A stretch of 64,000 nt of DNA from Isoetes taiwanensis (GCA_021234155.1 JAJEKV010000001.1:25593189-25657188); one strand, 5' to 3'. Counted from the first letter of the stretch, positions 12,204 through 26,490 are shown. Translations and numbers: made by a program. Notes: generated by a model not told the origin, from the letters alone.

Positions 12204-13326
12204 TGATCAAAAATCAAGTGATAGATCGAAATCTGTTCACTTGAATTGAAAAAATTGTACAGAGTGGTTTCCATATAGGGATCTTTAATCATACTGGTAT
12301 CTCCTCTTGTAATGTCCTCCTTTTGACGAATTTATTTGTCCTTTTCTATAAGGTATTATTTTATAAGGGAAATTACCAAAATGCCCATATCTAAGATAGT
12401 GCATTCAGACTAAATGGGGGCAGATTCATTTGCTCATTTTATTGTATTCCAATTTGTGATAGAAATAGACATATATCCCTTTCTTATAGAAGAGCACAAT
12501 ATATTATGACGTGCAAGGGTCTATTCCTATCTACTCTCATATTGATTTTTAGGTGTGACCATTGATATGAAACATAAATATACACTTGTTTGTGGCCCAA
12601 TTTGTTTGTAGGCTATTTGGCATTTGGTGCCTTGCGAATTATAAGTGAATGTAAGGGAACATCTTCTAAATGATGCAAAACCCCCTATGAAGGAAATTGT
12701 GGTTGCTTCAAGGATCTAACATATGGTTTGCTTGCCTATTAAGGCAACTAGGTAGCTTATTATTTTTGCAGGCCTAAGTTTGTCTTGTCGCACTTTCTCC
12801 TTATTTTAGCAGAATATCCTAACTGGTTTGCTGGCCATTCGACATTTAGTGCCTTGCAAATCTAAGTGGACATAGGCTGAAACATCTTCTAACTTGCATG
12901 CTCATAATATTGGCCTATAAGAAGAGGGTCTCAATTGGGGTGTTTGGGTATGGACAAAGCTGTGGGGTGGGGGGTAAGGTGTGGAAATTGGTGGTGGGGG
13001 CGAGCACTTGTTCAACTAGTAACAGTAATGGGATTTTCAAAATAATGGGTATGTATCTAGGGGCCCCTTCATAATTAAGTTATCTTTATCTTGAAAAACA
13101 AACACCAGGTACTATGTGCATCATTGGACAAGCATGTGGAGGGAATTATTGTCCTATGATATTTCGGTTGCCATTATAGCCACACATACCAAGCTACACA
13201 TGAGTTTGCACTTTGAAAAAGACAAAATGACAAGAAGGTCCATTCATACGGTTGGGGGGAGTTTTTGCCATAAGGGCATTATTGGTCTCGCCAATATTAA
13301 GCTTGACTTCACTAGTATGCTTGTTA
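12204..13326. other. Upstream region of the BAHD gene, no other gene seen
   Basis: AT-rich with scattered G-runs near 12960-13000. No open frame with domain content. It should hold the BAHD promoter, but no element could be fixed by eye. Confidence 0.4.
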
Positions 13327-13336
13327 TTGGGGGTGG

Positions 13337-15509
<2,173 letters not shown>

Positions 15510-15519
15510 TTGGGGGTGG

Positions 15520-15876
15520 AACTAGCAAACATACGCGTGTTGCAAAAGTTGGGCATCTTTATGGGATGTATATGTTCAATGAGAACAGAACAAAAGGTAT
15601 ACCTTTGGCATACATTCAAGAGATCATGGATCGACGAGATCAGCTCGGTCCTCGGGCACTTACTTGATACATGTGCATATTTCTGTCTATATTTGTATTT
15701 GTACAGTTTGACAGCAAACCTATTCCTATCACGATTTTTCCCCCAAACAACCCTTTAGGGCAGGAGGGGGTTTTTTAATCCGAACAGTAATATGCTTGAT
15801 GCGCCTCCTGTTTGGGTCCCATAGGCCAATTGGTCTCCGTGGACAATAAAAATCCTAATCTATTCTATTCTATTTG
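15520..15876 (+). mobile_element. LINE 3' fragment with terminal hairpin and (tctat)n tail
   Basis: Residues at about 15600-15665 ('YIQEIMDRRDQLGPRALT', then stop) match the C-terminal end of the larger element at 48.7 kb ('YLRDIMDARTQLCPRTMH'). The 3' UTR follows, with the G-rich/T-run hairpin, 'aatcc', 'agtaatat', 'tgggtcccataggcc', 'ggacaataaaaatc' and a short (tctat)n tail. The family is also seen at 16.2, 35.1, 48.8 and 59.9 kb. Confidence 0.75.
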
Positions 15877-15880
15877 TTTC

Positions 15881-16195
15881 GTCAATGCAGTTTATATAGA
15901 ATGGTTGGCGAATATAAAGAAGAATAAGATTGATTTTAATGGCGAATATGTCAAATAATCCATCTCTTTTCATCAGCAATTAGCGAATTTTTTTGGTTGC
16001 TGAAGCTTTATAATTCAAAAATATAGGCAAGTACATTTATAACTTATGCTCAAAGTAGAAATGGGTTTAAATTCAAGGCATAAAAATGGAAGTCTTTATG
16101 GAGGAAATCTAGTATTTCTAGATCATCTATTCAATTCTAAAACCAAATTGATTCCATGAAATACATTACCTGCAAATGCAACAAGGAAAGAAGCA
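15881..16195. other. Spacer between two LINE 3' ends, nothing recognised
   Basis: AT-rich, no coding signal. It separates two LINE copies whose 3' ends face each other. Confidence 0.4.
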
Positions 16196-17730
16196 AGGAA
16201 GGTTCTTTTATCGTCCGCGGAGGCCAATCGGCCTATGGGACCCAAATTACACGGGTGCAGCAAGCCCGTTGCTACCCGGATTAAAAAACCCCCCCTTAAG
16301 AGGGAAATACCGTCGCAGCAACAAACCTGCTGGCAACTGTACAAATACACATATATACACATGAATTCCCGGCACCTCAGGTAGGTGCCCGGGGGCAGAG
16401 GTGAGTCCGCAGATCCAAAACCTCCTGGAGGTAGGAGCCAAGGATCGAATCGATGGCGCATCTTGAGTAGCTTCGTCTGCGGGCGCACCAGTCGCACCAA
16501 GAGAATGTAGCGAGCCCGACCGACTATAGGCCGGGAGCTCACGGAAGGCATGGCTTTCATCCTCGCCAACCCCGGGCAACACCGACAAAGCCCGCCCCGG
16601 CCGCTCTCCAACCCATTGACCCGCCTCAAGTCGAAGATGGTGGGCCCTGCTCAATGGACGCGATAATCCTGCGCTTCTTCATGGGCAACCGAGAACGCAG
16701 AGCCATGGGCCTCGAACTGTGGGTGGGGGTTTATGTCTTTGTTTGTAGTGTGCCACGTTTACATGTTCGAGCATGGTGGTCCCGAAGCTTCCCGAAACAA
16801 GAGTCCAAGTACCCCCTCGACCTATCCCGGTTTTTTTGAGGGTCAGGTACGGGCTGGGCGACCTATAGTATGTAAAGTCCTACGTTCCAACTTCGCCATC
16901 CACCGGGCTCTCTTGTCCTTCCAACAAGCCCCGAAGTCGCTATGGGCTCATCGCCACACGCGTGGGGCCGAAAGTGTCGCCCATGTTGGCCACCTTCCTG
17001 AAATAGACAATGTGCCTATCGAGGGCGCATGCTTGAATCTTGTATCCCGCAACAAGATCGATATGGAACTGAGGGCTTGGCGCCAAGTGCCCAAGTCAAA
17101 AATGCCTTACGGACTGCTTTAAGTCATTCCAAATCGCCAAAAGACACCACCGGGCCCCACACCTCGACCCCATACAAAAGAACCGCTCGACCGGTGCGGA
17201 ACAAATGTGATTTGGTGGCCCCGATCCATACTACCTGACTATTGTTTTGCATTATGTCTGGTAGCCTTCCAACTACAAGCGGTCACCCGAAGGCGAATGG
17301 ATGCATCCCAATACATTGAGGACGGGAATTCCACCCCCAGATACTTGTAGCTGGGTGTGACCTCTACCATCTGCCCCTGGTAAGTGAGCGCCGGAGGTGC
17401 CAGATGACGTGAGGAGGATATAAGGACCACCTTAGTCTTGGCCAGGTTGACCCGCATGTCCGTCGCCTGGCAGAACGTGTCCAGGGCATCTAGGTGTGCC
17501 TGCATTCCCTCTGGTGTATGGGCCAAGAGGTCCACATCATCCGCATAGATGAGCTGCCGGATGACCTGGTGCTAGAGCTGTATACCGTCCCCCCCATTGG
17601 CAGCTAGCCAGGCTTCCAACTGGTCAATGTAAAGTCCAAAGAGTGTAGGTGAGAGAGGACAACCTTGCCTAACTCCAATGCTACTGGCAAGGAAAACTCT
17701 ATCAAGTCACACAAATCTCAAGGAATAACT
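16196..17730 (-). mobile_element. 5'-truncated LINE, 3' half (RT C-terminal part to 3' end)
   Basis: Read on the minus strand, about 17700-17560 encodes 'RQGCPLSPTLFGLYIDQLE', the RT segment also found at 47.6 kb. It is followed by the 'YADDVDLLAHTPEG' catalytic box and, at 17535-17239, 'RVNLAKTKVVLISSSRH' and 'YKYLGVEF'. The rest is frame-shifted C-terminal sequence, then the family 3' end (16283-16196). The terminal ~88 bp is almost identical to 59958-59871. The 5' end is lost near 17.7 kb. Confidence 0.8.
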
Positions 17731-19197
17731 TGCAGACAATCTTGTGATGCTCAAAAGCGAGTGTTTGTATAAATCAAGATGAATACTAGATTTTTAGTCG
17801 CAAGAAGCTATAAAATTGGGGGCGAATGCGCTCCTGTCTTAACTTCGATTACATGGCGAACGTATCAACTCAAGGCGGATATTCTAATACAAAATGTAAT
17901 ACGTAACCTACTATACATTCGTAGAAAATTTTTGAAAAGCCCTAAAAATTCGTCTTTTGCAAATATTCGCCACTAAAAACATCACTAGTGTGTAGGCGAG
18001 TCCCAGCATCCTCCATATGATGCTTTCCCATATTTTGAGGACTCTTGTTGGAATCTTAAGCAGAACGTGATCCAGAGCCATAACCTATATACCCTTCTAA
18101 CTTTTCCAATTGTACCAAGTCCGATTGCCATTTTCCTCCACCTATTGCTTCATCAGCATAATCCTGCCTACGTAGCTTGCGCTTACAAAGTAGTCTACCT
18201 TATCTAGCTCTATTTAGCACGGCATCAAAATGGTATGAAGAGCAGGGGAAATAATAGGGCCTTCACATGCAATCATTGAATTGAAAAAATTAGCCAATCT
18301 AACCCTATTTATCTCCAGAGAGAGCCTCAAAATATTTCGCACCTAGAGAGATCTACAATGATTCACAAAAATCATGTCCAATCCAAATCTATAACATATT
18401 TTACCACAAGATTGACAATGATTAACTTAGCTAGATGCATACAAAATTTTATACGGTGCCTAATCTGGCCGCGAAAAATACGCCGATTCTGGAAACCAAA
18501 TAGTTGTCCTTAGATACGATCAGCAAATTTATCGCCATATGCTTCCCCTTTGCAAATCCGATGACAACGAAGAAGAGCTCCGCCTTCGACGGCGACAACT
18601 AGTTTTTTTTCCTTTTTCTCAAACTGCTATTTTTTTCCCCACATTCAAAAACATAGATGTGTCGCTAGTAAATTTAAAAGGCATCTTTGCCAGCAATAAT
18701 TATATGAGTTAGATAAAAATGTTCGCATACTCATTCTACCAAGCTCTCTTCTCCCACTAGCTGTCTTATATCAACAGACCTCCATTTTGTTAGCAATTCC
18801 AGTAGCACCATCCTAAAAAAAAGATACATCTGATTTATCTGTTAACTTTCCTGTTGATGCATATTGAGGTGCCAAGTACCTTCAGGAAAGCCTTATCAAC
18901 ATCCAGTAGTACTTAAGATAAAACTTCACTTGTACGAAAACATGCATACTCTAGAATTCCCATAATACGGGTGGTAATATATGTATGTGCATCGTCATTA
19001 GCGAGTTTTGCAAGATCAAAGTCAGAAATGTGTAAACAACTATAGTGTTGCTAGCAAGTGTGCAAGTATTAGTCTTCCAAAAACCAAGAATATCCGCATA
19101 CATGTGCTTCAAAATGTTCATCCAAGAGAATGTTTGACGCCTTAGTATCTCAGTGTATGATACAAGGATGGCCAAAATTTGAAAAGCACAAAACTAT
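17731..19197. other. Non-coding stretch, nothing recognised
   Basis: AT-rich sequence with no domain-bearing frame and no repeat that I can match elsewhere in the window. Confidence 0.4.
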
Positions 19198-19207
19198 ATT
19201 CACTACC

Positions 19208-21304
19208 CTTTTTTTTTTTTTTTTTTTTTTTTGAGGGTAAGAGTGTGTTTTTTGTTATTAATAATAATAATAAAGATACAGAGAGTCCCCAATGGGACAA
19301 ATAGGAAGCATTAGGGCTATTATATGGGTTCTCTATGCATCACGATGTGCGTACTAAGGGAAGTCCTATTCCACAACAACATAATGGTAGAGAGACCCTA
19401 TCTGGTCAGTTACTCAGATTGCTTTCTCCACTAAACTCAAACTGTTCCACCATTAGACCTATCATGAAAGTCTGGGTCCTCAGAGCTCATCCAATGGCAC
19501 TTAAAGTAGTTATAGAATCCTTAAATCTTACCAATTCTGTCCAATCCCCTATTGTAACTCATCCCCATTTTCCTGTGGTGGGACAATGCCATTAAAGCAA
19601 CTTCCTTATTAAAAAGACTCTTAAGTTTCTCAATAGAGATAGATTGCACCCCCAAAGTGACATCGCACCGATGCCTCCATATAATCCAGAGAGCCACACT
19701 AACCAGGGAGGCGTCAATACAATCACTGTCTGAGATCATAACAACATCCGGCCATCGAAGTTGATGCATATGCAGTCTCATAATAGGGCATACCCAAAAC
19801 CGTAACTTCGGTAATGCGACGTAAGAAGAGGTGTGAAAGAGATTCGCTAGCCTGGCACCCCAGAGGACATAGGTCTGAAGACACAATTCCTCTATGGACC
19901 AGCTTCACTTTAGTGTTGAGACCTCCTTGGAGAGCCTCCCATCTAAAAAATTGTATTCTCCTAGAGCATAAGGTTTTCCAGGAGTTTGCTAAGAGGAGCT
20001 TAGCCGCTGAACCATTCACTTGAAGCCTAGCCTCTGCTTTAAGAGGGGAGTCATCAAAAAGGGCCCGATATATACTTGCAACATTGTATGTCTCCTTACC
20101 TGCACAGGACCACTTTTCCTCAGGACCAGTAGACCCTGAGAGAAGCTTAACATTACCTAGAATCTTTCGTAGTATCTTTCTATCACCCTCCCCTGCTCTT
20201 TGCACTTTGAGTTTAAATTCCATCCAAGAGATCCATCTATCGTTTTCCCAAAGATGCTGCAATTTTAAGATCCCATGGTCTCGCCTATACTGACTTTCCC
20301 AGCCTCTCGAGGTATAGTCATGGGGGAGCATACTGTTTGCACCTCCCTCCAAGCATGAAGAAGACGCCTCATGACTGGGGAGGTGCCAGGGGCCACCTTA
20401 AAATTACAAAACAAGGCTCCTAGTTCATCCCTAGGAAGAGATGGTTTACATGAATCTTGCACAGATCAAACCAGTGCTTAACAAATGCCAGAACAGGAGA
20501 TGTATCCCCTTGTAAAACTCGCCAGACAAATCTAGCCGCCAGAGCTTGAGCCTGCGTGAAAGGGTCCTTACATCCAATCCCTCCATCCCTTTTACCTCTA
20601 CATAGCTCGGACCAAGCCATACCCCCTCCCCCCAAAATGAACTTTCTAATGATAACCTGTATTTGATTATATATTCCTTTCTGGGCTACCTGCACTGACG
20701 AGGAATATATGTGAGAGCTGGCCAGAACAGCATTAGCAACTGTTACTCTTCCTGCTACAGATAATCCTTTAGATGACCATAACCCAACATTTTTCCTAAG
20801 TTTGTCTAAAATAGGAGCCCAGAGACCCTTCATATTATCTCGAGACGAGAAAAGAGGCAAACCCAACAACTTTAATTGTTTCCCCTACCCACGGTCGGGA
20901 AGCCCAATCCATTAGCACGAGGGTCAATATCTCCCTCTAAAGCCCATAAAACGGTACATTTGATGGCATTTAGCCCTATGCCTGATATAACCTCAAAAGC
21001 AATCAATATCTCACGAAAGGAATGAAAGCTGCCATCGTCATACCTGAGGAACATAAAGGTGTCATCCGCATATTGCATGATTGTGAGTTTTTCGGCTTGA
21101 TTCGGTAAAACCAGACCATTGATGCCCCCTTCCAGTACTTTGAGATTAACCATCCTTGTGAGAAGGTTGGCCATAATTAGAAAAAGGTATGGGGCAAGCG
21201 GGCAGCCCTGCCTAATACCCTTCCTGAGGTCAAAGAGACCAGAAGGTTCACCATTAACCAAAACAGATGCAGAGGCAAATTTATTCATTCCCATTGAGAT
21301 GTCG
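19208..21304 (-). mobile_element. 5'-truncated L1-type LINE with target-site duplication
   Basis: The 10-bp direct repeat 'attcactacc' flanks the unit (19198-19207 and 21305-21314). A run of T at about 19208-19232 is the poly-A tail of a minus-strand insertion. The reading order on the minus strand is: RT with 'GIRQGCPLAPYLF' and the catalytic 'YADDTFMF' (21294-20872); the connecting 'SVAGRVTVANAVL' region (20869-20420); and a C-terminal zf-RVT-like region with 'LCPLGCQASESLSHLFL' (20352-19723). Only the RT C-terminal half onward is present, as expected of truncation during target-primed reverse transcription. A few stops and frame changes separate these blocks. Confidence 0.9.
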
Positions 21305-21314
21305 ATTCACTACC

Positions 21315-21885
21315 TAAGCAACTTACATATATAAAATGATATGCCAGACACAACAACAAACAAACAAGAAGTCTCTTTGGAATCATTCAAGCTTTGGTAA
21401 CACTTATAAGACTACCATGATAATTATCCATATCAGGCCCATATGTGTTAGCGTCCTGCCATTTCTCCAGCAATACTACAAATTTTAAGGATTAAAAGAT
21501 GATTAATTTTGAAGGGCTTTTATAGAGGACAGGGAGGACAAGATACATAATAAAATCACACATGGATGAATTTACAGACTCGTGAATAAACCCTAGAGAG
21601 AAATTTTCTCTGATTTGATGATGCCATTGGATGCAGAGATCGGGTGAGTTTGTCAAAATTTCATTACCTAGTCTTTGCTTGGAGGTCTTCCAGATACAAG
21701 CTCTTCAAGCAGATCTCAGAATGCATCCCTACAATACAATCTCATGCACCCTCACAAAGATCGACGACAACTGCGTGCCACTTGGTTACGCTGACTATGC
21801 GGCTCTACTTTTCAATCGCAACCGTCCTAATGTCACTTCAAGCATATACCACCAGGCCACCTCCCCACTTCCAAGGGTTTGCCCC
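21315..21885. other. Non-coding spacer
   Basis: An open frame at 21631-21918 has no recognisable domain. No repeat is seen. Confidence 0.4.
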
Positions 21886-21891
21886 TTTCGA

Positions 21892-22113
21892 GCAAACATG
21901 ACCATGGTTGATAAATAAGACGCTCGCTTTCGAGCCGAGCATCTTATTTAACAACCATGGTCATGTTTGAACCAGCATGAAATGAAAAAAACTTCGGGTA
22001 GTTTTTCCATCGATGTGGCTTTTTAAGACACTCGCAAAAAAATTCATTAACTCCACAAAAACCCCGTGTATTTTTTTTTTGTTCAAACACGATGGTTGAT
22101 AAATAAGACGCTC
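21892..22113. mobile_element. Small MITE with ~35-bp inverted ends plus an extra half-copy
   Basis: A ~35-bp motif containing 'tggttgataaataagacg' occurs forward at 21892-21926, inverted at 21936-21972 and forward again at 22083-22113. The second and third form the ends of a ~176-bp unit. The first and second form a near-perfect snap-back hairpin with almost no loop. No coding capacity. It ends about 18 bp before the next element. Confidence 0.65.
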
Positions 22114-22527
22114 GCAAGCCTTCGGGCAACCCGTAAATGACAGGTGCCAAATTTTCTGCCCTCTCGTCCAATCACTTATTGCCACGTGGCATACATTCTT
22201 TTAGGGAATGTCAAGCTTACAACCAATTCTTTTACTTAGGTTGCAATTCTAAAATTTCTACCCTACATTCTTAATTTCACTCTACATTCTTAATTCCACT
22301 CTACATTCTGTTATGCCAGAACTAAATCCAGAATTTCAAGCTAAACTTATTACAATTAGAAAATAGTACAGAACATTATCATTGAATTCATTCATTATAT
22401 CATTCGAAAACATTACACAGCACTTCAGATATATTGAAAATTCACTGTATTCAAAACCCAAAAATCGATTCAACTATTTCAAGTGAATCAGAGTTACATT
22501 GTCAGAAAAAACACAAAAGTAAAACTG

Positions 22528-24652
22528 CTATTTCTTCATCAGTGTCATCATGAAGTCCCCAAATTCCTTCCCTGACATTTGTGGCATTACAATGCTACAA
22601 TTCTGGAAACTCCCACCAGAAATATTAGCAACCTGTAAACTCATCCCTAATGCTTGTCGAATAAGAGGAGAAGATGCTGCAAGAGTCTCAATATCTTCAT
22701 TAAACTGTACCAACTCATGATCCTCTTCAACTGTACTCGGTAATGACAAATCAAGAGCAGCACCACTATTCTCTACAGATGTACCAGAAGAACCAACAGG
22801 AACAGGAACAGTACCAGAAGAGCCAACAGGGGCAGCAACAGTCACACTGCTGGTATCGACAGTCGGATCAATCAAAGGACAAGTCTTACCACAACCACCA
22901 CGATCAAGCTGATCAAACTTTCTGAAGTTCTTCCTGGTAAACTTGATCATACATTCGTCTCTCTCCATTTTCGTCAAATGGTTTGCTTACAACATCCATT
23001 GCACATTTTGCTTGCACATTCAAGTTCTTATCATACCTGCACATATAAAAAAGATATTAGAAACAAGACAAAAAAAAAAAACAATTAAACTAAAAAAACA
23101 AGAAAGAATTTACCTGTTATAAGCTTCACTTGTTCTTTGCCCCGTTATGCGCATCCCAACAGACATTGGAACCCCTGCTCGAATCATTCTAGAAATGACA
23201 GTCGTACGTCCAGACTTACCAGAATACTTACCATCAACCCCAACAGTAGACAACATGTATTTCACCCATGAAGCAAGTGTCCTCGCGCTCACCCTATTCT
23301 TTGAATTATACCATTGAACAGACTTGTGATTCTGGATAGGCTGCATGAAGCAGAATCTCACAATACTACCATCTTTTTCCGGCTTCCCTTCTGCCAAATG
23401 TCTCTCCAGCTGCTTATATGTTAGCACAACGTCAGGATCAAAACACCTGCATGGCAATCTAAATTGCTCTTCCTGATAATGTGTCATATCTACATCATAA
23501 TTCTTACTCAAGCGCTCATTGTACTCCAGATACTCACTTCCACTCTCTTGAAAGAACTAAGAAGTTCATTTATGAGCAACCGATACAACTCATTCTCGAC
23601 CCGCGGATAGCAAAACGAGCAACACAGTAATAAAGAAAACGTCGTTGCAGACCTCTTGCATGATGAATCTGATGGTCCAGATCTGCTAACAATGCTCTCT
23701 CATCAGCAAAAGAGATTTCCTGTACCTTCTTACGCTTTTGGCAAACTCCAGGTGTTCTTCTCGACCTCCTCATGGATGCAATGCAGGCCAAACGAGCCCT
23801 CTCAAATATTGGTGACTTTCTTTTCGATGATGTCGAAAGTCTGCTCCTCTATTCCAAATTTGCAATTCTGATTTCCACGGCCTTCTAATCATACTCCCAA
23901 ATTTACGAAAACATATCCCGCAATCGCAATGAAACAAACCTATTAGCATAAAACAAAAACAAACAAAAAAACAAATATACAGAAAGAGACTTACGATTCT
24001 GGTGGATAGAACTCGCCATTCTTTTTAGTAACCTGAAGCATAAACCTCTCTAGCAAACCAAAGAAATTCCAAAGAGGTCCATTTCTTCAATTTTCTGATG
24101 CATAGGAAGACCACAGTACTCTCTCCAAAGATCAAAGCGTTTTCTAGCCCACAGAATTTTTGCTGCAGACCTGGAAATTCCACCAGCCTCAACCTCCCTC
24201 TGCAACTCCTCATCAAGCTCTACAAAGGGCACTCTGGCTCCATTACACAACACAAGTGGGGTTTACAGCACCTTTGAACAAAGCTTAAGCATAGGAGATA
24301 GATCAAGATCACACAAATACTTGGCAATAGCATCCTCACCAAACTCAGACACTAGATCTTCCTCAAACTCACTAAGACCTCGGCTTGAAGACTCGAACTT
24401 CGAAAAGCTTGCAAAGTCTTTACTATCAGGGGTAACAATATTCGGATCAACACCCTTACGTTTAGCAGAAGCCTTACATTTCTTTACATCTTCTCTGTGC
24501 TTTGATTCTTCTCCATCTTTCATTGCAGGATCTACATTCTCAGAATCTGTATACTCCTGCATGTCCATAACCTCATCATTTATAAGGCAAATGACATCTG
24601 CTGTATCAGAACCGCCATGCATGTCCATTGGAGCATTTGTAACATCCTCCAA
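22528..24652 (-). pseudogene. Crypton/ZMYM-like DUF3504 tyrosine recombinase, frame-shifted
   Basis: Reading on the minus strand gives a Ser/Asp-rich leader (24652-24263), a helical N-terminal module ('ARKRFDLWREYCGLP', 24253-24050) and 'LQVTKKNGEFYPPES' with a GTAAG donor at about 23991. These are followed by 'KRKKVQEISFADERALL' (23791-23570) and 'ESGSEYLEYNERLSKNYD'. Next comes the catalytic C-terminal part (23511-23114) with 'NHKSVQWYNS' and 'GRTTVISRMIRAGVP'. The catalytic Tyr ('NRY') is split by a 76-bp GT-AG intron (23113-23037). The order and motifs match DUF3504 proteins such as ZMYM2, QRICH1 and KIAA1958. The H of HxxR reads Lys and the H of GHR reads Gln. Several frame changes between blocks suggest decay or unseen exons. 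The true start is unclear. The tail (22977-22528) repeats 'VGSSGT'. Confidence 0.7.
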
Positions 24653-25073
24653 AACAGATCCAAGAGGTACACCAACATTCGTGGGGCAAATGATGGCGAT
24701 CCATTCCTAAAACCTTAGACCCGAACTTCGGTCTTGTGTAGAACGTACCACGATTTTTAGGTAAACACTAAACTAAAGAAAAAGGTTTCAACACGATTAA
24801 GAGCCATCCCGCACCTCCGACTACAGTAAAACGTTCTGCAAAGAAAAAAAGAAAGCATTAGAACGAAATCAGACACTTTCCCCCAAGAAATGGCAGCATC
24901 TTACCGAAAGTTAAAAGAAAACTCGCAAGAAAGCACACAAAGACGGCTAAATCGACGCTCCAGACGCCAAAATGTCTGCGCCAAAGGCATGCATGCCAAA
25001 ATTTAACCAAAAAACGGGTCAGATTCTACATTCTTGCAAAGAATAAAAAAATTCAAGCATAACAACTTCCAGC

Positions 25074-25330
25074 GTCTCACCTTACGCTCAAAAATGGTCC
25101 AGCGCCTCCAACCCGCCGCTGTTACTGCAAAAATTTCAAACAAACAAGTTAATCTTGCCGATTCTTCAAAAATTCTGATATCAATCGCTCTGGCGCCTCA
25201 CCTTACGCTCAAAAATGGCCCAGCGCCTCCAACCCGCCGCTGTTACTGCAAAAATTTCAAGAAAACAAGTTAATCTTGCAGATTCTTGAAAAATAACCTT
25301 GCATTCTGATATGAATCGGTCTGGCGCCTC
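25074..25330. repeat. Tandem duplication, ~122-bp period, upstream of the recombinase gene
   Basis: A block with 'ctcaccttacgctcaaaaat', 'cctccaacccgccgctgtta' and 'aacaagttaatcttgc' is repeated at 25074 and 25196, with a partial third copy of 'tctggcgcctcacctta' near 25319. It lies 5' of the minus-strand gene and so may be duplicated promoter or leader sequence. Confidence 0.75.
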
Positions 25331-25486
25331 ACCTTAGCAACAGAAACGCCACAGCGCCTTCACAGCGCCATAGCTACGCCGGATCGAAAGCAGAGTGCGA
25401 AGGGACGAAGGAAAATCAGAAGTGAACCAAAGGAAAAAGTTCTTCGCCACGTGGCAGAAAATTTGACACCTGTCATTCACGTTACG

Positions 25487-25534
25487 AGAATTGCAGGGCG
25501 CCTAAAATTCCGGGGGGTCAAGTGTTGCCGACGC
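25487..25534. repeat. 48-bp element end, perfect inverted partner at 31081-31128
   Basis: This 48-base block begins 'agaattgcagggcgcc' and ends 'gtgttgccgacgc'. It is the exact reverse complement of 31081-31128, with no mismatch by eye. It starts 5 bp outside the right terminal repeat of the DUF3504 element. Identity stops sharply on both sides, as expected of a transposon terminus. Confidence 0.85.
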
Positions 25535-26490
25535 AAACTCAATGTAGTGTCGAACGATATATACTTCATATCCAAATAAAACTAAATATAAAAGGCAAAA
25601 TTATCAAACGCGGAATTAAAATCCAAAACTCTGAGTGGATGATCACCTAGGCATATGTCAACTATAAAATATGTGAAGGTCCTCTAACAAATGTATCCAT
25701 GATATCATATGATCAACATAAACAATGGTATGGAGTTTAAAGAAAATAGCCATTGTGCAAAATAGTATAATATCCTCAACGGTTTGTGTGCATGTTAGAA
25801 CATGTTGCTATCTAGGAACAACGCTTGAACAATAGGTCTAAAAAAGACATGAACCAATTGACAAGTCCATTAATGCAAAATAGGTCATATCGTTATAAGG
25901 TGAAGTAACTTAAATAGCAAGAGCACCAATGCAAAAATATGCCATATCCCGCTAAGGTGAAGTAAGTTAATTGTGCAGATAACTTAACAACATAGCACCC
26001 AAAGAGAAAATACGTCTAGCAACACAATTTACAAGCACATGTCGGAAGTGGAAAAAATACATCAAATACGCATCGGAAATAAGAAATCATATGACCATTG
26101 CAATGAAAAGTTTAAGACGAGAGTGCCTAGATAATACAATGAACTAGACCCTAATTCCCAAAGATCCATTGGATTATACGCTGATGAAATGCAGAAGACA
26201 AAGAATGGTAAGGCGATACAAAATATACATGGAGAAAAACAAAGATGCTTGTTGAAATTAAAATACTATAAGAACTCCAATAGAACAAACTCGGTGCATT
26301 GATTGATTGGGTTGAGAAATGTAGGAGGTTAAATAAACAAATGAAGTGAGAGAGGCCAAAAGGGGCTTCATGACAGAATATGTTCAATAGAATAGAAGGA
26401 TTGGAATAATAAATGGACGTGAAACATGTTATGCCAAGCATATAACCAAATGCAAATCGCCATGAATAACGGTCGAAATAACTATGTGAG
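25535..26490. other. Non-coding stretch
   Basis: AT-rich; short repeated phrases ('gcaaaataggtcatatcgtt' and a diverged version about 60 bp later, near 25876 and 25930). No gene recognised. Confidence 0.45.

Larger units (their letters stand above)
22132..25481. mobile_element. TIR-bounded element carrying a Crypton-type (DUF3504) tyrosine recombinase gene
   Basis: 29-bp inverted repeats, 22132-22160 and 25453-25481, differ at about two positions; each carries 'aatgacaggtg' and 'caaattttctgcc'. The palindrome 'gccacgtggc' lies close inside or overlapping each end (22181-22190 and 25446-25455). The only gene inside is the minus-strand recombinase at 24652-22528. Downstream of it is a short tandem run of 'ctacattcttaatt' units (22262-22312). 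No target-site duplication was found. Known Cryptons usually lack terminal inverted repeats, so the pairing of this gene with these ends is unusual; it could be a two-step nest rather than one mobile unit. Confidence 0.6.

Noticed and set aside
16123-16654. Host genes on the minus strand (168 and 135 codons)
   Set aside because: They are frames within the decayed C-terminal and 3' region of the LINE fragment at 16.2-17.7 kb.
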